From Bordetella genomosp. 12 (GTDB lineage: Bacteria; Pseudomonadota; Gammaproteobacteria; Burkholderiales; Burkholderiaceae_B): 64,000 nt of DNA. Made by a program: the position numbers and the translations under genes. Shown here in pieces: positions 25,455-34,799 of this stretch. The notes beneath the pieces were generated by a model, which was given only the letters and a program-made list of their open reading frames with translations, made no database searches and was not told the origin of the DNA. Every line of letters begins with the position of its first letter. Within the stretch, counting starts at the first letter, position 1. Where the stretch lies: contig NZ_NEVU01000002.1 in the NCBI RefSeq assembly GCF_002261355.1, positions 1,054,001 to 1,118,000 on the forward strand, written 5' to 3'.

Positions 25455-25906
25455 GTCTGATCTTCCTTGTGCGGACGAAGCGGTCCCTGAGTGTACCCAG
25501 TCCCGACCGGTAAGTGCCGGGGTTTCCACCGCCATGGCCACCTTGCGCCTTGGCGCAGGCCGGCGCCGGACTCCCCCGGCGCGGCGGCGCGGCCACGCCT
25601 CGGTCATTTGGCCGCGCCGCGTCGCTGGGCTACACTCTGCTGCCTCGCAGACTTGCGGGTACCGCTTCAAGGCCGGCTCCGCCGGCCGTTGCATTTCCGG
25701 AATCTCCTCCTTTGCAACACGCGTCAGCACCCCTGACCGCGTTCCCGCTTTGAGCGTGCCCCTGGCCTGCCGGCAGCCTCACGCTCCTACCCGGATCAGG
25801 CCGTCGTGCGCCGTCGCGCTTCCACAAGCCGTGCGCCGCCGCATACCCAGAACCTGCGCGCCCCAAGGCGCGCCCCGTTGTTATTGACCGACCGAGCTGC
25901 TTTCCC
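25455..25906. other. Intergenic region of 452 bp without a recognised gene
   Basis: This GC-rich spacer separates two divergent genes. Several overlapping open frames cross it, but none has a ribosome site, plausible composition or family motif. It contains a perfect 7-bp hairpin, GGCCGGC-TCC-GCCGGCC at 25671-25687. Promoters of both neighbours must lie here, but I could not pick out a convincing -10/-35 pair. Confidence 0.5.
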
Positions 25907-27199
25907 ATGTCTTCGCTTCCCGCCGCCGGCGCCGCAACGTCCGCTGGCCGCCGCAATTCCCCCTTTCAGGTTCTCACCGCCAGTCTCATCGGCACCACCA
26001 TCGAGTTTTTCGATTTCTACGTGTACGCCACCGCGGCCGTCCTGGTGTTTCCGGCGCTGTTCTTCCCCAACAGCGATCCGATGACCGCACTACTGGCCTC
26101 TTTCGCCACGTTCTCGATTGCCTTTTTCGCGCGTCCCGTGGGCGCCCTGGTCTTTGGCCACTATGGCGACCGGATCGGCCGCAAGAAAACCCTCATCGCC
26201 GCGCTGCTGACGATGGGCATCTCCACCGTGGCCATCGGCCTGCTGCCCACCTATGACGCCGTGGGCGTGGCCGCGCCGCTGCTGCTGGCTTTGTGCCGTT
26301 TCGGTCAGGGCTTCGGCCTGGGCGGCGAATGGGGCGGCGCCCTGTTGCTGGCCACGGAGAACGCCAGCGAGAAAAACAAAAGCTGGTACGGCATGTTTCC
26401 GCAGTTGGGCGCGCCGGTCGGCCTGTTCCTGGCCTCGGGCGCCTTCTGGGCGTTGATGCACTTCATCTCGCAGGAAGCGCTCTTGTCCTGGGGCTGGCGT
26501 GTTCCGTTTCTGGCATCGGCCGCGCTGATCGCCGTCGGCCTGTGGGTGCGCTTCTCGATTACGGAAACCCCCGAGTTTGCGCGCGCCGCCGAGAAGCACG
26601 AGCAGGTAGCCGTCCCGGCCATGGAGCTCTTCAGCAAGCACAAGCGCAGCCTCTTTCTGGGCATCTTCCTGGGCCTGATGACCTTCGTCATGTTCTACAT
26701 CTGCTCGGCCTACTTGCTGTCGTACAACGTCAAGTCGGCCGGCATGCCCTTTATCGAAGCGCTGACCATCCAGCTCTACTCATCCATTTTCTTCGGCGCG
26801 GCCACGCTGCTGGCCGGCCTGCTGGGTGATCGCCTGGGGCGGCGCCGCGTGCTCATCGGTACGGCGATTGCCACCGGCGTGTTCTCTTTTCTCGTGGGCC
26901 CGCTGCTGACTTCCGGCGAGGTGGGCATCATCGTATTCGCCATGCTGGGCATGACCATCTTTGGCCTGAACTACGGCGTCATGGGTACGGCGCTGGCCGA
27001 GCCCTTCCCCACCCGCGTGCGCTACACCGGCTCGTCCATTGCGTTCAACGTGGCCGGTATCCTGGGCGCCTCTCTGGCGCCCTACATCGCCACCTGGCTG
27101 CAATTGCACTATGGCATTCAATCTGTCGGCTACTACCTGCTGGCCGCCGCATTGATCAGTCTGTATTGCATGGTGGTGTCGCCCGCCAATAAGCTTTGA
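25907..27199 (+). CDS. MFS transporter, MHS family
   Basis: A 430-residue inner-membrane proton symporter with about 12 helices, related to the transporter at 21302-22588. Signatures are SLIGTTIEFFDFYVYATAAV in helix 1, GHYGDRIGRKKTLIAALL, and RFGQGFGLGGEWGGALLLATENA. The ATG is at 25907. It stands alone: a strong terminator follows at 27279-27311 and a long spacer precedes it. The substrate is probably a mono- or dicarboxylate or a betaine-like solute, as in ProP and ShiA relatives. Confidence 0.94.
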   Translation: MSSLPAAGAATSAGRRNSPFQVLTASLIGTTIEFFDFYVYATAAVLVFPALFFPNSDPMTALLASFATFSIAFFARPVGALVFGHYGDRIGRKKTLIAALLTMGISTVAIGLLPTYDAVGVAAPLLLALCRFGQGFGLGGEWGGALLLATENASEKNKSWYGMFPQLGAPVGLFLASGAFWALMHFISQEALLSWGWRVPFLASAALIAVGLWVRFSITETPEFARAAEKHEQVAVPAMELFSKHKRSLFLGIFLGLMTFVMFYICSAYLLSYNVKSAGMPFIEALTIQLYSSIFFGAATLLAGLLGDRLGRRRVLIGTAIATGVFSFLVGPLLTSGEVGIIVFAMLGMTIFGLNYGVMGTALAEPFPTRVRYTGSSIAFNVAGILGASLAPYIATWLQLHYGIQSVGYYLLAAALISLYCMVVSPANKL

Positions 27200-27551
27200 T
27201 ATCCGCTACGACACGAGCACTCGGCAATCATCGCGTTGCCGGCGCCTTCGGATGATGTAGCGCTCCCTGCAATAGATTGCCAGGCCGTCTTTGACGGCTT
27301 GGCTTTTTTTTGTTTACCGATTGCTCCCGGTGGAACGATCCTGACACCTGTGGCGCATGAGAACCATGCGGATTGCCCTGGCCGCCCGCTCGCGCTTTGT
27401 CAGGAAAACCCGAAGTCTTGGCAGTGTCCCCCTATGAGACTTTGGAATATGGAAATAAATAATAGAAAGTTCCCTAGACACGTCGGCGTTGTTACCTTAT
27501 TGTTCGGATCAAATTCCATTATGTCCGGTCAATTAAATTTGAGGAACGACA
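27200..27551. other. Intergenic region with a terminator and an AT-rich leader
   Basis: This 352-bp spacer holds the terminator of the MHS gene in its first third and, from about 27440 on, an AT-rich stretch (runs such as GGAAATAAATAATAG) that stands out against the GC-rich neighbourhood. That part should carry the promoter and leader of the following ABC/CoA gene block. No gene was recognised in it. Confidence 0.6.
27279..27311 (+). terminator. Rho-independent terminator of the MHS transporter gene
   Basis: An 11-bp stem with a single G-T wobble (27279-27289 with 27293-27303), a TTT loop and a run of eight Ts (27304-27311) make a textbook intrinsic terminator 80 bp after the transporter stop codon. 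Confidence 0.9.
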
Positions 27552-28709
27552 ATGAAAAAGGGATTGCAAGCTGCATTCGTGGCCGCTGGTTTCTTGACCG
27601 CGTTTATGGTGCAGGCGGAGACACTGAAGTTGGGAGTGGTGGGCGGCATGACCGGCCCCGGCGCCCCATGGGGGCTGGCCGTCGATGGGGGCGTCAAGAT
27701 TGCCGTGGACGAGGTCAACAAGGCTGGCGGCCTAGACGTCAAAGGTAAAAAGTACCAAGTGGAAGTCATTGCCTACGATGACCACTACAAAGCTGCAGAC
27801 GCGGTGACGGCGACCAATCGACTTATTGATCAGGATGACGTGAAGTTCATTATCGGTCCGATCGGCTCGGCGTCGGTCATGGCCATGAAGCCTATCACCG
27901 AGCGCAACAAGGTCGTACTGCTGTCGAACAGCTACTCAACGGAAATCCTGGACGCGAACACCAAGTATCTTTTCCGCGTTCTGCCCACGACGAACGAATA
28001 CAACGGCCAGTTGATCGGCTGGCTCAAGAAGAACCATCCTGAGCTTAAGCGCGTTGCAATTCTCTCGCCCAACGATGCGACGGGCTGGAGCACACAGAAA
28101 ACACAGAAAAAGGCTTATGAGGACGCCGGATACACCGTGGCCGAAGCCAAGTTCTTCGAACGCTCCCAGAACGATTTCCGCACGTTGCTAACCAGCATCC
28201 TCGCGAAGAACGTCGATTTCATTGAGTTGGATACCGTGCCTCCCGGCCCGGCCGGGATCGTGATCCGGCAGGCGCGCGAGATGGGGTTCAAGGGGAAGTT
28301 TACGAAGTTTGGTGGCAACAACGTGGCGGAGACGGTCAAGTCTGCTGGCGCTGACAACGCCGAAGGAACGCTGGTCTATCTTTCGGCGGATCCGGCCAGC
28401 GCGCCTTATGCCCGACTGAGCGCGGAGTACGCCAAATTCCATAGCAACAGCATGGATGACTTTGCGTTCTATTTTTACGACGCGACCAAGTTGCTCTTCA
28501 AGGCCATGCAAGCAGCTGGTACGGTCACAGACACGTCTGCGATCGTTAACAAGATAGAGTCCAGTCCGAGTTTTGAAGGCATCCAAGGCAGTATCGTCTG
28601 GGGCGGTAAAGAGGCGTACGGAGTCAACCACCAGATCGCGACTCCTGCCTATCTCGGCATTATCAAAGGTGGCAAGGCCCAGGTCGTCGAGAAGTTCGAC
28701 GCACGGTAA
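27552..28709 (+). CDS. Branched-chain-type ABC transporter substrate-binding protein
   Basis: A 385-residue periplasmic receptor of the Peripla_BP_6 (LivJ/LivK) family. The ATG at 27552 follows GAGGA and starts a signal peptide (MKKGLQAAFVAAGFLTAFMV) ending at QAE. Mature motifs are LKLGVVGGMTGPGAP, VDEVNKAGGLDVKGKK and IIGPIGSASVMAM. It leads a plus-strand block with permeases, ATPases, an acyl-CoA ligase and other acyl-CoA genes, so the ligand is more likely an aromatic or medium-chain carboxylic acid than an amino acid. Confidence 0.95.
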   Translation: MKKGLQAAFVAAGFLTAFMVQAETLKLGVVGGMTGPGAPWGLAVDGGVKIAVDEVNKAGGLDVKGKKYQVEVIAYDDHYKAADAVTATNRLIDQDDVKFIIGPIGSASVMAMKPITERNKVVLLSNSYSTEILDANTKYLFRVLPTTNEYNGQLIGWLKKNHPELKRVAILSPNDATGWSTQKTQKKAYEDAGYTVAEAKFFERSQNDFRTLLTSILAKNVDFIELDTVPPGPAGIVIRQAREMGFKGKFTKFGGNNVAETVKSAGADNAEGTLVYLSADPASAPYARLSAEYAKFHSNSMDDFAFYFYDATKLLFKAMQAAGTVTDTSAIVNKIESSPSFEGIQGSIVWGGKEAYGVNHQIATPAYLGIIKGGKAQVVEKFDAR

Positions 28710-28767
28710 TCGGGGAAGTAGCCCGCGCTGTCAAAGCGCGGTCGCTTGACTTTATCGGCTCATCACT

Positions 28768-29625
28768 ATGCAGATTACTTTGCAGATCGTCATCATCGCG
28801 TTGATGTCGGCCTTCGTCTACGCACTTGTGGCCCTCGGTTTCACACTAGTTTTCGGCATTCTTCGAGTGGTCAATTTCGCGCACGGCGAGTTCTACATGC
28901 TGGGTGCCTATGCCATGTTCATTTTCTATGGGGCGCTGTCCTGGCCCTATTTGCCCGCTCTCCTTGCTGCCTCTCTGGCCGTCGGCGTCCTTGGCCTGTT
29001 GGTAGAACGCGGGCTGTTCCGTCGCTTCTCCGGCGATGAGATGGGGGGGATGATTATGTCGCTGGCGTTGGCTATCACCCTGCAGGCAGCGATTTCACTG
29101 CTGTTCTCCGTGGACGAACAATCGGTAAGGCGTCCCGTCGAAGGTGCCTGGCAGATCGGTCCGGCTTTCTTCGCCAAGGATCAACTGTTGATTGTGGCCG
29201 TGAGCGTCATCGCTCTGGCAGCCTTCTACTATCTGATCGAGCGTACGCGCTTGGGCATCACGATCAGGGCAGTGGCGCAGGACCGCGAAGTCGCGCGGCT
29301 TCAAGGGGTAAGTTCGCGCAAAATCATGGCGTTCACGTTCGCGCTCAGTTGTGGCCTGGCCGGCCTGTCTGGGGCACTTATGGCACCCGTCTACACCATA
29401 CATCCCTATATGGGAGAGACAGTGGTGGTCAAGGCTTTCATCATCGTGGTTCTGGGTGGGCTGGGTAGCCTCCCCGGGGCCGTGGTGGCCTCCCTTATCC
29501 TGAGCTTTACGGAGGCGATCGCCGCGACGTTCTACAACGCCACGGTCGCCACCATGGTGTCGTTCTTGATAGTCATGGCGGTACTGATTGTCAAACCCAG
29601 TGGCCTGATGGGTAAAACAACATGA
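28768..29625 (+). CDS. Branched-chain-type ABC transporter permease (LivH type)
   Basis: A 285-residue inner-membrane permease with about eight helices. The LivH features are FTLVFGILRVVNFAHGEFYMLGAY in the first half, ALAITLQAAISLLF, and the C-terminal FIIVVLGGLGSLPGAVVASL. It starts 58 bp after the receptor gene and overlaps the next permease by ATGA, so the two membrane subunits should be made in equal amounts. Confidence 0.95.
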   Translation: MQITLQIVIIALMSAFVYALVALGFTLVFGILRVVNFAHGEFYMLGAYAMFIFYGALSWPYLPALLAASLAVGVLGLLVERGLFRRFSGDEMGGMIMSLALAITLQAAISLLFSVDEQSVRRPVEGAWQIGPAFFAKDQLLIVAVSVIALAAFYYLIERTRLGITIRAVAQDREVARLQGVSSRKIMAFTFALSCGLAGLSGALMAPVYTIHPYMGETVVVKAFIIVVLGGLGSLPGAVVASLILSFTEAIAATFYNATVATMVSFLIVMAVLIVKPSGLMGKTT

Positions 29626-30605
29626 TCTCCTCACGTCACTTGCCGCTCTACCGCAAGGACGGGCCGCTGCAATGGGCCTGGCATAGCCTCGTCGTGGTTC
29701 TCTTGTTCTGCTGGCCCTTGTGGTCCGGGCAGCCACGCTTTCATTTGCATCTGGCGATCATGGTGGCCATTTATTCCGCTCTCGCCATGAGCATGAATCT
29801 GCTGCTGCGGATTGGACAGTTGTCGCTCGCGCATGGCGCCTTGTTCGGCCTGGGAGCGTATACCTCTGCGATTCTGAGCCGCGACTATGGCTTGTCGTTT
29901 CCTGCCGCCTTTGTGGCCGCGGGACTGATGACCGCGCTGGTGGCCGGGCTTGTGGGCCCGGTGTTCATGCGAATAAAGGGCGTGCATTTCGCGCTTCTGA
30001 CATTTGCGTTAGGGGAAGCCATCGTGCTGTGCTTCATCGAGTTCCACGGCTTGTTCGGCGGAAATAATGGCTTTGGCGATATTCCCCCGGTCTCGGCAAG
30101 TCTTCCGGTTCCCGAAGGCCGTTACGGCGTTTATCTCGTGGCGATTTCTTTCGCTTTGATGGTCTATTTTGGCCTGCGTCTGCTGTATCGCCGTGAATGG
30201 GGCATGATCGCCGCGTCACTGCAACAGAATGAAGCCCTGGTGACGGCGGGCGGACTGAATGTGCTGGCCTTCCGGGTAAGCGTTTTCGTTCTGAGTGCGG
30301 CCATCGCCGGTTGCACTGGCAGTTTGTATGCACATTACCAAGGCTTTATTTCACCGGACGCTTTCGGATTCTGGACTGCCGTCAACGCGGTCATTATGAA
30401 TGTGCTGGGCGGTGTGGGTGCGCTAGCTGGTGCTGTGGTCGGCGCCGTGATTCTGGTCCCGCTGCCCGAACTGCTGCGTGGTCTGCAACAGTATCAACGT
30501 CTCATCTATGGTTTGACATTGATCCTGCTGCTGCTCTTCATGCCGCAAGGCCTGGCCGCTTTGGCGCGAGATGCCATGCAAAAACTGCGGGGAGCACGCA
30601 CATGA
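29622..30605 (+). CDS. Branched-chain-type ABC transporter permease (LivM type)
   Basis: A 327-residue inner-membrane permease with about nine helices and LivM features: YSALAMSMNLLLRIGQLSLAHG near residue 48, FGLGAYTSAILS, and the EAA-like LNVLAFRVSVFVLSAAIAGC. Its start overlaps the LivH-type gene and its stop overlaps the following ATPase gene, both by ATGA, so the four transporter genes are translationally linked. Confidence 0.95.
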   Translation: MISSRHLPLYRKDGPLQWAWHSLVVVLLFCWPLWSGQPRFHLHLAIMVAIYSALAMSMNLLLRIGQLSLAHGALFGLGAYTSAILSRDYGLSFPAAFVAAGLMTALVAGLVGPVFMRIKGVHFALLTFALGEAIVLCFIEFHGLFGGNNGFGDIPPVSASLPVPEGRYGVYLVAISFALMVYFGLRLLYRREWGMIAASLQQNEALVTAGGLNVLAFRVSVFVLSAAIAGCTGSLYAHYQGFISPDAFGFWTAVNAVIMNVLGGVGALAGAVVGAVILVPLPELLRGLQQYQRLIYGLTLILLLLFMPQGLAALARDAMQKLRGART

Positions 30606-31372
30606 GCGCCGAACTCGACGTTCAGGGCCTCAGCCGCGTCTATGGCGGCATCCGCGCTCTGGAGGGCGTGAGTTTCAGGACGATACCTGGGCAGATCACT
30701 GGGGTGATCGGCCCCAACGGCGCTGGAAAGACCACATTGTTCAACCTCATTGCCGGAGCGGTGCGTCCCTCTTCAGGATGCGTGCGCATGAATGGCGAGT
30801 TGCTGACCGGAGCTTCGGCAGCGGCCATCGCCCGGCGGGGTTTGGTGCGTACGTTCCAATCCACCAGCGTGTTTGCCGGGCGCAGTGTGTACGAAAACCT
30901 GTATCGAGCAGCCCTATTTCGTCAATTTCCGTCGCCGCTGTCTTTGTTCCGTCCTTGGAGCTTGCGGCAAGGACGATGGCGAGCAGCGCGCCAAGCAGAT
31001 GAGGCACTTGATCGCATAGGCATGAGCAGCTTGGCTGCCGCGGACGCGGGCGCTCTGCCCTACGGGCTGCAGAAGATACTGGGAGTAGGCATGGCTTTGA
31101 CAGCCATGCCCGCCATGCTGCTGATGGACGAACCCGCCGCCGGCCTGAATCCCGTGGAGACCGTGGCCATGGCGGACCTCATCGAACGTATTCACGCCAC
31201 CGGTATCGATATCGTCGTCGTCGAGCACGACATGGGCCTCGTCATGCGCCTATGCCAACGCCTGGTTGTACTGGTCAACGGAAAGCTGTTGGCCGACGGT
31301 GAGCGCGGCCAGGTGCAACAGGATCCTCAAGTGATCGAAGCTTATCTTGGAGCCGATCTTGACGATGCTTGA
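30602..31372 (+). CDS. Branched-chain-type ABC transporter ATP-binding protein (LivG type)
   Basis: A 256-residue ATPase of the importer. Walker A is GPNGAGKTT near residue 38, the Q-loop lies in RGLVRTFQSTS, Walker B is MLLMDEPAAGLNP, and the H-loop is VVVEHDM. The signature helix reads LPYGLQKILGVGMAL, slightly divergent from the LSGGQ consensus but like other LivG proteins, which have YG in this place. The start at 30602 is set by the ATGA overlap with the permease gene; the longer open frame to 30311 is only overlap. Confidence 0.94.
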   Translation: MSAELDVQGLSRVYGGIRALEGVSFRTIPGQITGVIGPNGAGKTTLFNLIAGAVRPSSGCVRMNGELLTGASAAAIARRGLVRTFQSTSVFAGRSVYENLYRAALFRQFPSPLSLFRPWSLRQGRWRAARQADEALDRIGMSSLAAADAGALPYGLQKILGVGMALTAMPAMLLMDEPAAGLNPVETVAMADLIERIHATGIDIVVVEHDMGLVMRLCQRLVVLVNGKLLADGERGQVQQDPQVIEAYLGADLDDA

Positions 31373-32093
31373 AATCGATCAGCTCTCCGTGAATTACGGA
31401 GCTGTCCAGGCGCTGGACGAAGTCTCGATGAGCGTTAAAACCGGCGCCGTCTGCGCAGTAATCGGCGCAAACGGCGCAGGAAAGTCGACGTTGATGAAGG
31501 CTATCGTCGGTTTGGTCCCGTCGCGAAGCGGAGATATTCGCCTGCAGGGAAGCACGATACAGGCCTTGGGGACGGAAAAGCGAGTGGCCCTCGGTTTGGC
31601 GCTCTCTCCGGAGGGCCGGCGACTGTTCCCTGAACTCACTGTCCGAGAGAACCTGGTCATGGGTGCCTACTTGCGCCAGGGGCGGACCGGCATCCATGCC
31701 GACATCGCGCGTGTCTACGAATACTTCCCAAGGCTCAAGGAACGCGAGAATAGTCTGGGACGTCACTTGTCGGGCGGCGAACAGCAAATGTGCGCGATCG
31801 GTCGCGCGCTCATGTCCAGGCCGCGCCTGCTGTTGCTCGATGAGCCGTCGTTGGGCCTTGCTCCGGCCGTCACGCTGGAAGTCGCGCGAGCTATCCGTCA
31901 GATCAGCCAAGACGGCACCACCATTGTTCTGGTCGAGCAGAACGCACGTCTGGCACTCAAGTTGTCGCAACAGGCTGTCGTGCTGGAGACGGGCCGCCTG
32001 GTCATGTCGGGCGACAGTACTTGCATCGCGAGCAATCCCCAGATGGCTGCGGCCTACCTGGGCCATGGATCCGAGAACCCCCGCCATGCCTAA
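31365..32093 (+). CDS. Branched-chain-type ABC transporter ATP-binding protein (LivF type)
   Basis: A 242-residue second ATPase of the importer with Walker A GANGAGKSTL near residue 35, signature LSGGEQQMCAIGRAL, Walker B LLLLDEPSLGLAP, and VLVEQNARLAL. The ATG at 31365 (MLEIDQ) overlaps the LivG-type gene by 8 bp; a TTG six codons upstream is less likely. Its last codons overlap the start of the acyl-CoA ligase gene, which ties transport directly to CoA activation of the ligand. Confidence 0.95.
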   Translation: MLEIDQLSVNYGAVQALDEVSMSVKTGAVCAVIGANGAGKSTLMKAIVGLVPSRSGDIRLQGSTIQALGTEKRVALGLALSPEGRRLFPELTVRENLVMGAYLRQGRTGIHADIARVYEYFPRLKERENSLGRHLSGGEQQMCAIGRALMSRPRLLLLDEPSLGLAPAVTLEVARAIRQISQDGTTIVLVEQNARLALKLSQQAVVLETGRLVMSGDSTCIASNPQMAAAYLGHGSENPRHA

Positions 32094-33606
32094 TATCTAT
32101 CAGGTCGCCATGTTTAACGCGCAACGGCATCCCGACAAGATCGCCGTCTCCGATGAACGCCATCAACTCACTTTCGAACAACTGTGCGCGCGCGCGCGTG
32201 CACTTTCGTACTACTTGGGCAGCTTGGGCGTGCAGCGGGGGGACCGTGTTGCGGTCATGACGGCAAACTCCATCGACTATTTAGCACTGTTGCATGCCAC
32301 CGCGTTCAGTGGCTTTTCAGTCGTGCCCATTAATACGCGTTACGGCCTGTCGGAATTGAGCCATCTGTTGAGTGATGCTCAACCCAGGGTCTGCCTGTAT
32401 GACTCGACCTACCAATCTTTGGTGGATGACTTGATACGGCAGAACGCCCTACGGGATCAGCCGCTCTGGATCGATGCTTTCCCTGATGACTTATCTGAAC
32501 CGGTCAGCACGGACCCGGTGGCACGGCGTTTTGGCTCGGTAGACGATGAAGAAGTGGCCATCATCATGTACACCTCGGGTACCACCTCCACCCCCAAGGG
32601 GGCCATGCTCACACACGGCAATCTCTCGGCTAACTCAGTCAATTACATAATGGAACTCGGCATAGATGCCGACGCCCGCTCACTGCTGGCCACGCCGTTG
32701 TTTCACATCGGCGGATTTGGTGTCGTGAACGGCCCCATTCTTTATGCCGGCGGCAGCCTGCATATCTTGCCGCGCTTTGACATTGACGTGGTCATTCAGG
32801 CATTGGATGAGCACCAACCCACCCATGTCTTTTTGCTCTCTACGATGTGGGTCGGGCTGACCGACCACCCCGATTTTGCTAAGCGCGTCTGGCCGGCGGC
32901 CCGTTTCGTGCAAACGGCTGCGGCACCGCTAGGCCAATGGCGTCAGGAGCTCATCCGCAAGGTGTTTCCCAATGCGGAGTTCAGTTGGGGGTTCGGCATG
33001 ACGGAAAGCTGCGTGACCACCATCAAGAACAGGTACACCCGTGAGATCCTGGAGCATCCTGGCTCCATCGGCTATCTTTGGCGCCATGTGCAGTACCGTC
33101 TCGTGGACGGCAATGGTCAGGTGCTGGCCGATCAACGCGGCCCGGGCGAGTTGCAGGTTCGCGGCCCGACGATCTTCAAGGGTTACTGGCGACAGCCGGA
33201 GTTGACTGCCCAGGTTCTGGACGCACAGGGCTGGTTGCACACCGGGGATGTCATCCGCATCGACGAGGACGATTTTTCATACTTCATCGGGCGTAGCAAG
33301 GATATGGTCAAGACGGGTGGCGAAAATGTCGCCGCACTGGAGGTGGAGAATTGCCTCACCAGCCATACCGATGTGCGCGAAGCTGCGGCCTTCGGCTTGC
33401 CGCATGAGTATTGGGGTGAAGAACTCGTGGCGGCCGTGGTGGCGGCCGCCGGGCGCAGCCCGAATGCGGACGCTTTGCGTGACCATTGCCGCAGCCAACT
33501 CTCAGGATTCAAAGTCCCCAAACGCATCTTCATCGTTGACGCTCTGCCCCAGTCGTCCTCGGGAAAAGTCCAGAAGTTTCGCCTCAAGGAGCAGTTTTCA
33601 CTATGA
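32086..33606 (+). CDS. Acyl-CoA ligase (AMP-dependent synthetase family)
   Basis: A 506-residue ANL-family enzyme that activates a carboxylic acid as acyl-AMP and then acyl-CoA. The P-loop IMYTSGTTSTPKGAML stands near residue 165, the acyl-pocket/A5 motif as WGFGMTES, A7-A8 as GWLHTGDVIRIDEDD and GRSKDMVKTGGENVA, and the C-terminal catalytic lysine in SSSGKVQK. The ATG overlaps the preceding ATPase gene. Together with a dedicated importer and a crotonase downstream, this supports uptake and beta-oxidation-like degradation of an unknown acid. The length is typical of medium-chain or aromatic acyl-CoA ligases. Confidence 0.94.
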   Translation: MPNIYQVAMFNAQRHPDKIAVSDERHQLTFEQLCARARALSYYLGSLGVQRGDRVAVMTANSIDYLALLHATAFSGFSVVPINTRYGLSELSHLLSDAQPRVCLYDSTYQSLVDDLIRQNALRDQPLWIDAFPDDLSEPVSTDPVARRFGSVDDEEVAIIMYTSGTTSTPKGAMLTHGNLSANSVNYIMELGIDADARSLLATPLFHIGGFGVVNGPILYAGGSLHILPRFDIDVVIQALDEHQPTHVFLLSTMWVGLTDHPDFAKRVWPAARFVQTAAAPLGQWRQELIRKVFPNAEFSWGFGMTESCVTTIKNRYTREILEHPGSIGYLWRHVQYRLVDGNGQVLADQRGPGELQVRGPTIFKGYWRQPELTAQVLDAQGWLHTGDVIRIDEDDFSYFIGRSKDMVKTGGENVAALEVENCLTSHTDVREAAAFGLPHEYWGEELVAAVVAAAGRSPNADALRDHCRSQLSGFKVPKRIFIVDALPQSSSGKVQKFRLKEQFSL

Positions 33607-33989
33607 GCGCCACGCCCGATCTGTTTGAACCACGGGTGCTCGAGGCATGGGCAAAAATGGCGTCGAGCGATGCCTTCGTGGCCAAGAACGCAATTCTTGC
33701 GGACCTTAGGTTCGGCCTGCGTAACGCTGACACCGACCAGGCGGTGTGGCTAGCGGTGGAGGGCGAGCAAGTGAGCTCTGGCACCGGCTTGGACAGTACG
33801 GCCTTCGCTTTCGAGGGGCGAACGGATGCCTTCTCAGAGCTTGCCCGCGGGTTTCCTTTCAACAGGCTGATACGCCAGCACCGGTTAACTATCGTGGGAG
33901 ATATGCGTCGCTGCGTACAAAACTGGCTGCTGATCTACGCGGTCACCCGTCTGACCGGCCATCTATATCGACAACGCGCAGAGGACTGA
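33603..33989 (+). CDS. Small SCP2-like (sterol-carrier fold) protein
   Basis: A 128-residue protein overlapping the ligase gene by ATGA. The pattern DQAVWLAVEGEQVSSGTG, then FAFEGRTDAFSELARG and HRLTIVGDMRRC, matches the beta-strands and lipid-binding end of SCP2-like domains by eye. Such domains bind hydrophobic acyl chains or sterols. Neither a signal nor a membrane segment is present, so it acts in the cytoplasm and could carry the hydrophobic substrate or its CoA ester between the ligase and the other enzymes. The family call rests on my reading of a weak pattern, so moderate confidence only. Confidence 0.6.
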   Translation: MSATPDLFEPRVLEAWAKMASSDAFVAKNAILADLRFGLRNADTDQAVWLAVEGEQVSSGTGLDSTAFAFEGRTDAFSELARGFPFNRLIRQHRLTIVGDMRRCVQNWLLIYAVTRLTGHLYRQRAED

Positions 33990-33990
33990 C

Positions 33991-34788
33991 ATGCCTTATG
34001 TCACGACGGCGAGTGGCGTTCGCGCTTACTACGACCACGCGGGTGAAGGGCCGGTCCTGGTTATGGTTCACGGTGCGAGTCAGGACTCTCTCTCCTGGAA
34101 GCACGTCCTCGCCCGCTTTTCCCAGCATTACAGTGTGTACGTACTGGATCTGCCTGGACATGGAAAGAGCGATTTGCCTGCGCATGGTGCAAATAAGACG
34201 ACGCCAGATAATGCGCGGTATGTCGTGCAGTTCCTTCAAGCACTGCATCTTGAACGCGTCACTCTAATGGGGCACTCCATGGGGGGTGGCGTGGTCGCTC
34301 AGGTAGCGGTCTTTGCGCCGGAGCGTGTCGCGGGGCTGGTGCTTGTCGATGGCGCGTCGGTAAACGTCGTGAAGTCTTCCGGTTATAACCCCCATATCCT
34401 CAGCATGGCTCAGATTAATCCCGGAGATTGGTTTGAGGTCACATTCCGGACGCTTATGGGCAGCGCTGTCAACGATGAGCGAATCGAAGACCTGATCGCA
34501 GATGCCCGCCGCTGTAACCCTGCGGTTGCCTTTGCGGATATTTGCGCGTTTGGGGGCTTTCGCATGGAAACGATTCTGGCAGCCATACGCTGCCCTGTCG
34601 TTATCGTCGAAGGCGCTCAGGATTGGTCGGTTCCGCCAGAGTCCGCGCGCGAAGTACTGCGCCAGCTGCGCGGCCAGGTAGCGGTGGAATATATAGAATG
34701 GCAGAACGTCGGGCATTTCCCTCAGAGCGAGTGCCCCGAGCTCTTCTACCAGGACACGCGCGCGGCCATGGCCCGCCTGTCGCTATAG
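33991..34788 (+). CDS. Alpha/beta hydrolase
   Basis: A 265-residue alpha/beta-hydrolase-fold enzyme. The oxyanion segment MVHGASQDSLSW, the LDLPGHGKSD strand, and the nucleophile elbow GHSMGGG with Ser at residue 96 are clear; the catalytic His is likely in NVGHFPQSE near the C-terminus and the acid in VEGAQDWSVPPE. It begins 1 bp after the SCP2-like gene. It may be an esterase or C-C hydrolase that releases the acid from an ester, or a thioesterase; sequence alone does not decide. Confidence 0.92.
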   Translation: MPYVTTASGVRAYYDHAGEGPVLVMVHGASQDSLSWKHVLARFSQHYSVYVLDLPGHGKSDLPAHGANKTTPDNARYVVQFLQALHLERVTLMGHSMGGGVVAQVAVFAPERVAGLVLVDGASVNVVKSSGYNPHILSMAQINPGDWFEVTFRTLMGSAVNDERIEDLIADARRCNPAVAFADICAFGGFRMETILAAIRCPVVIVEGAQDWSVPPESAREVLRQLRGQVAVEYIEWQNVGHFPQSECPELFYQDTRAAMARLSL

Positions 34789-34799
34789 CCGATCAATGA

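Noticed and set aside
25788-25800. On the minus strand, CCTGATCCGGGTA looks like part of a TPP riboswitch.
   Set aside because: The other conserved parts (CUGAGA and the GGGGUGC helix in correct order) are missing; the GGGGTGC nearby lies on the wrong side.
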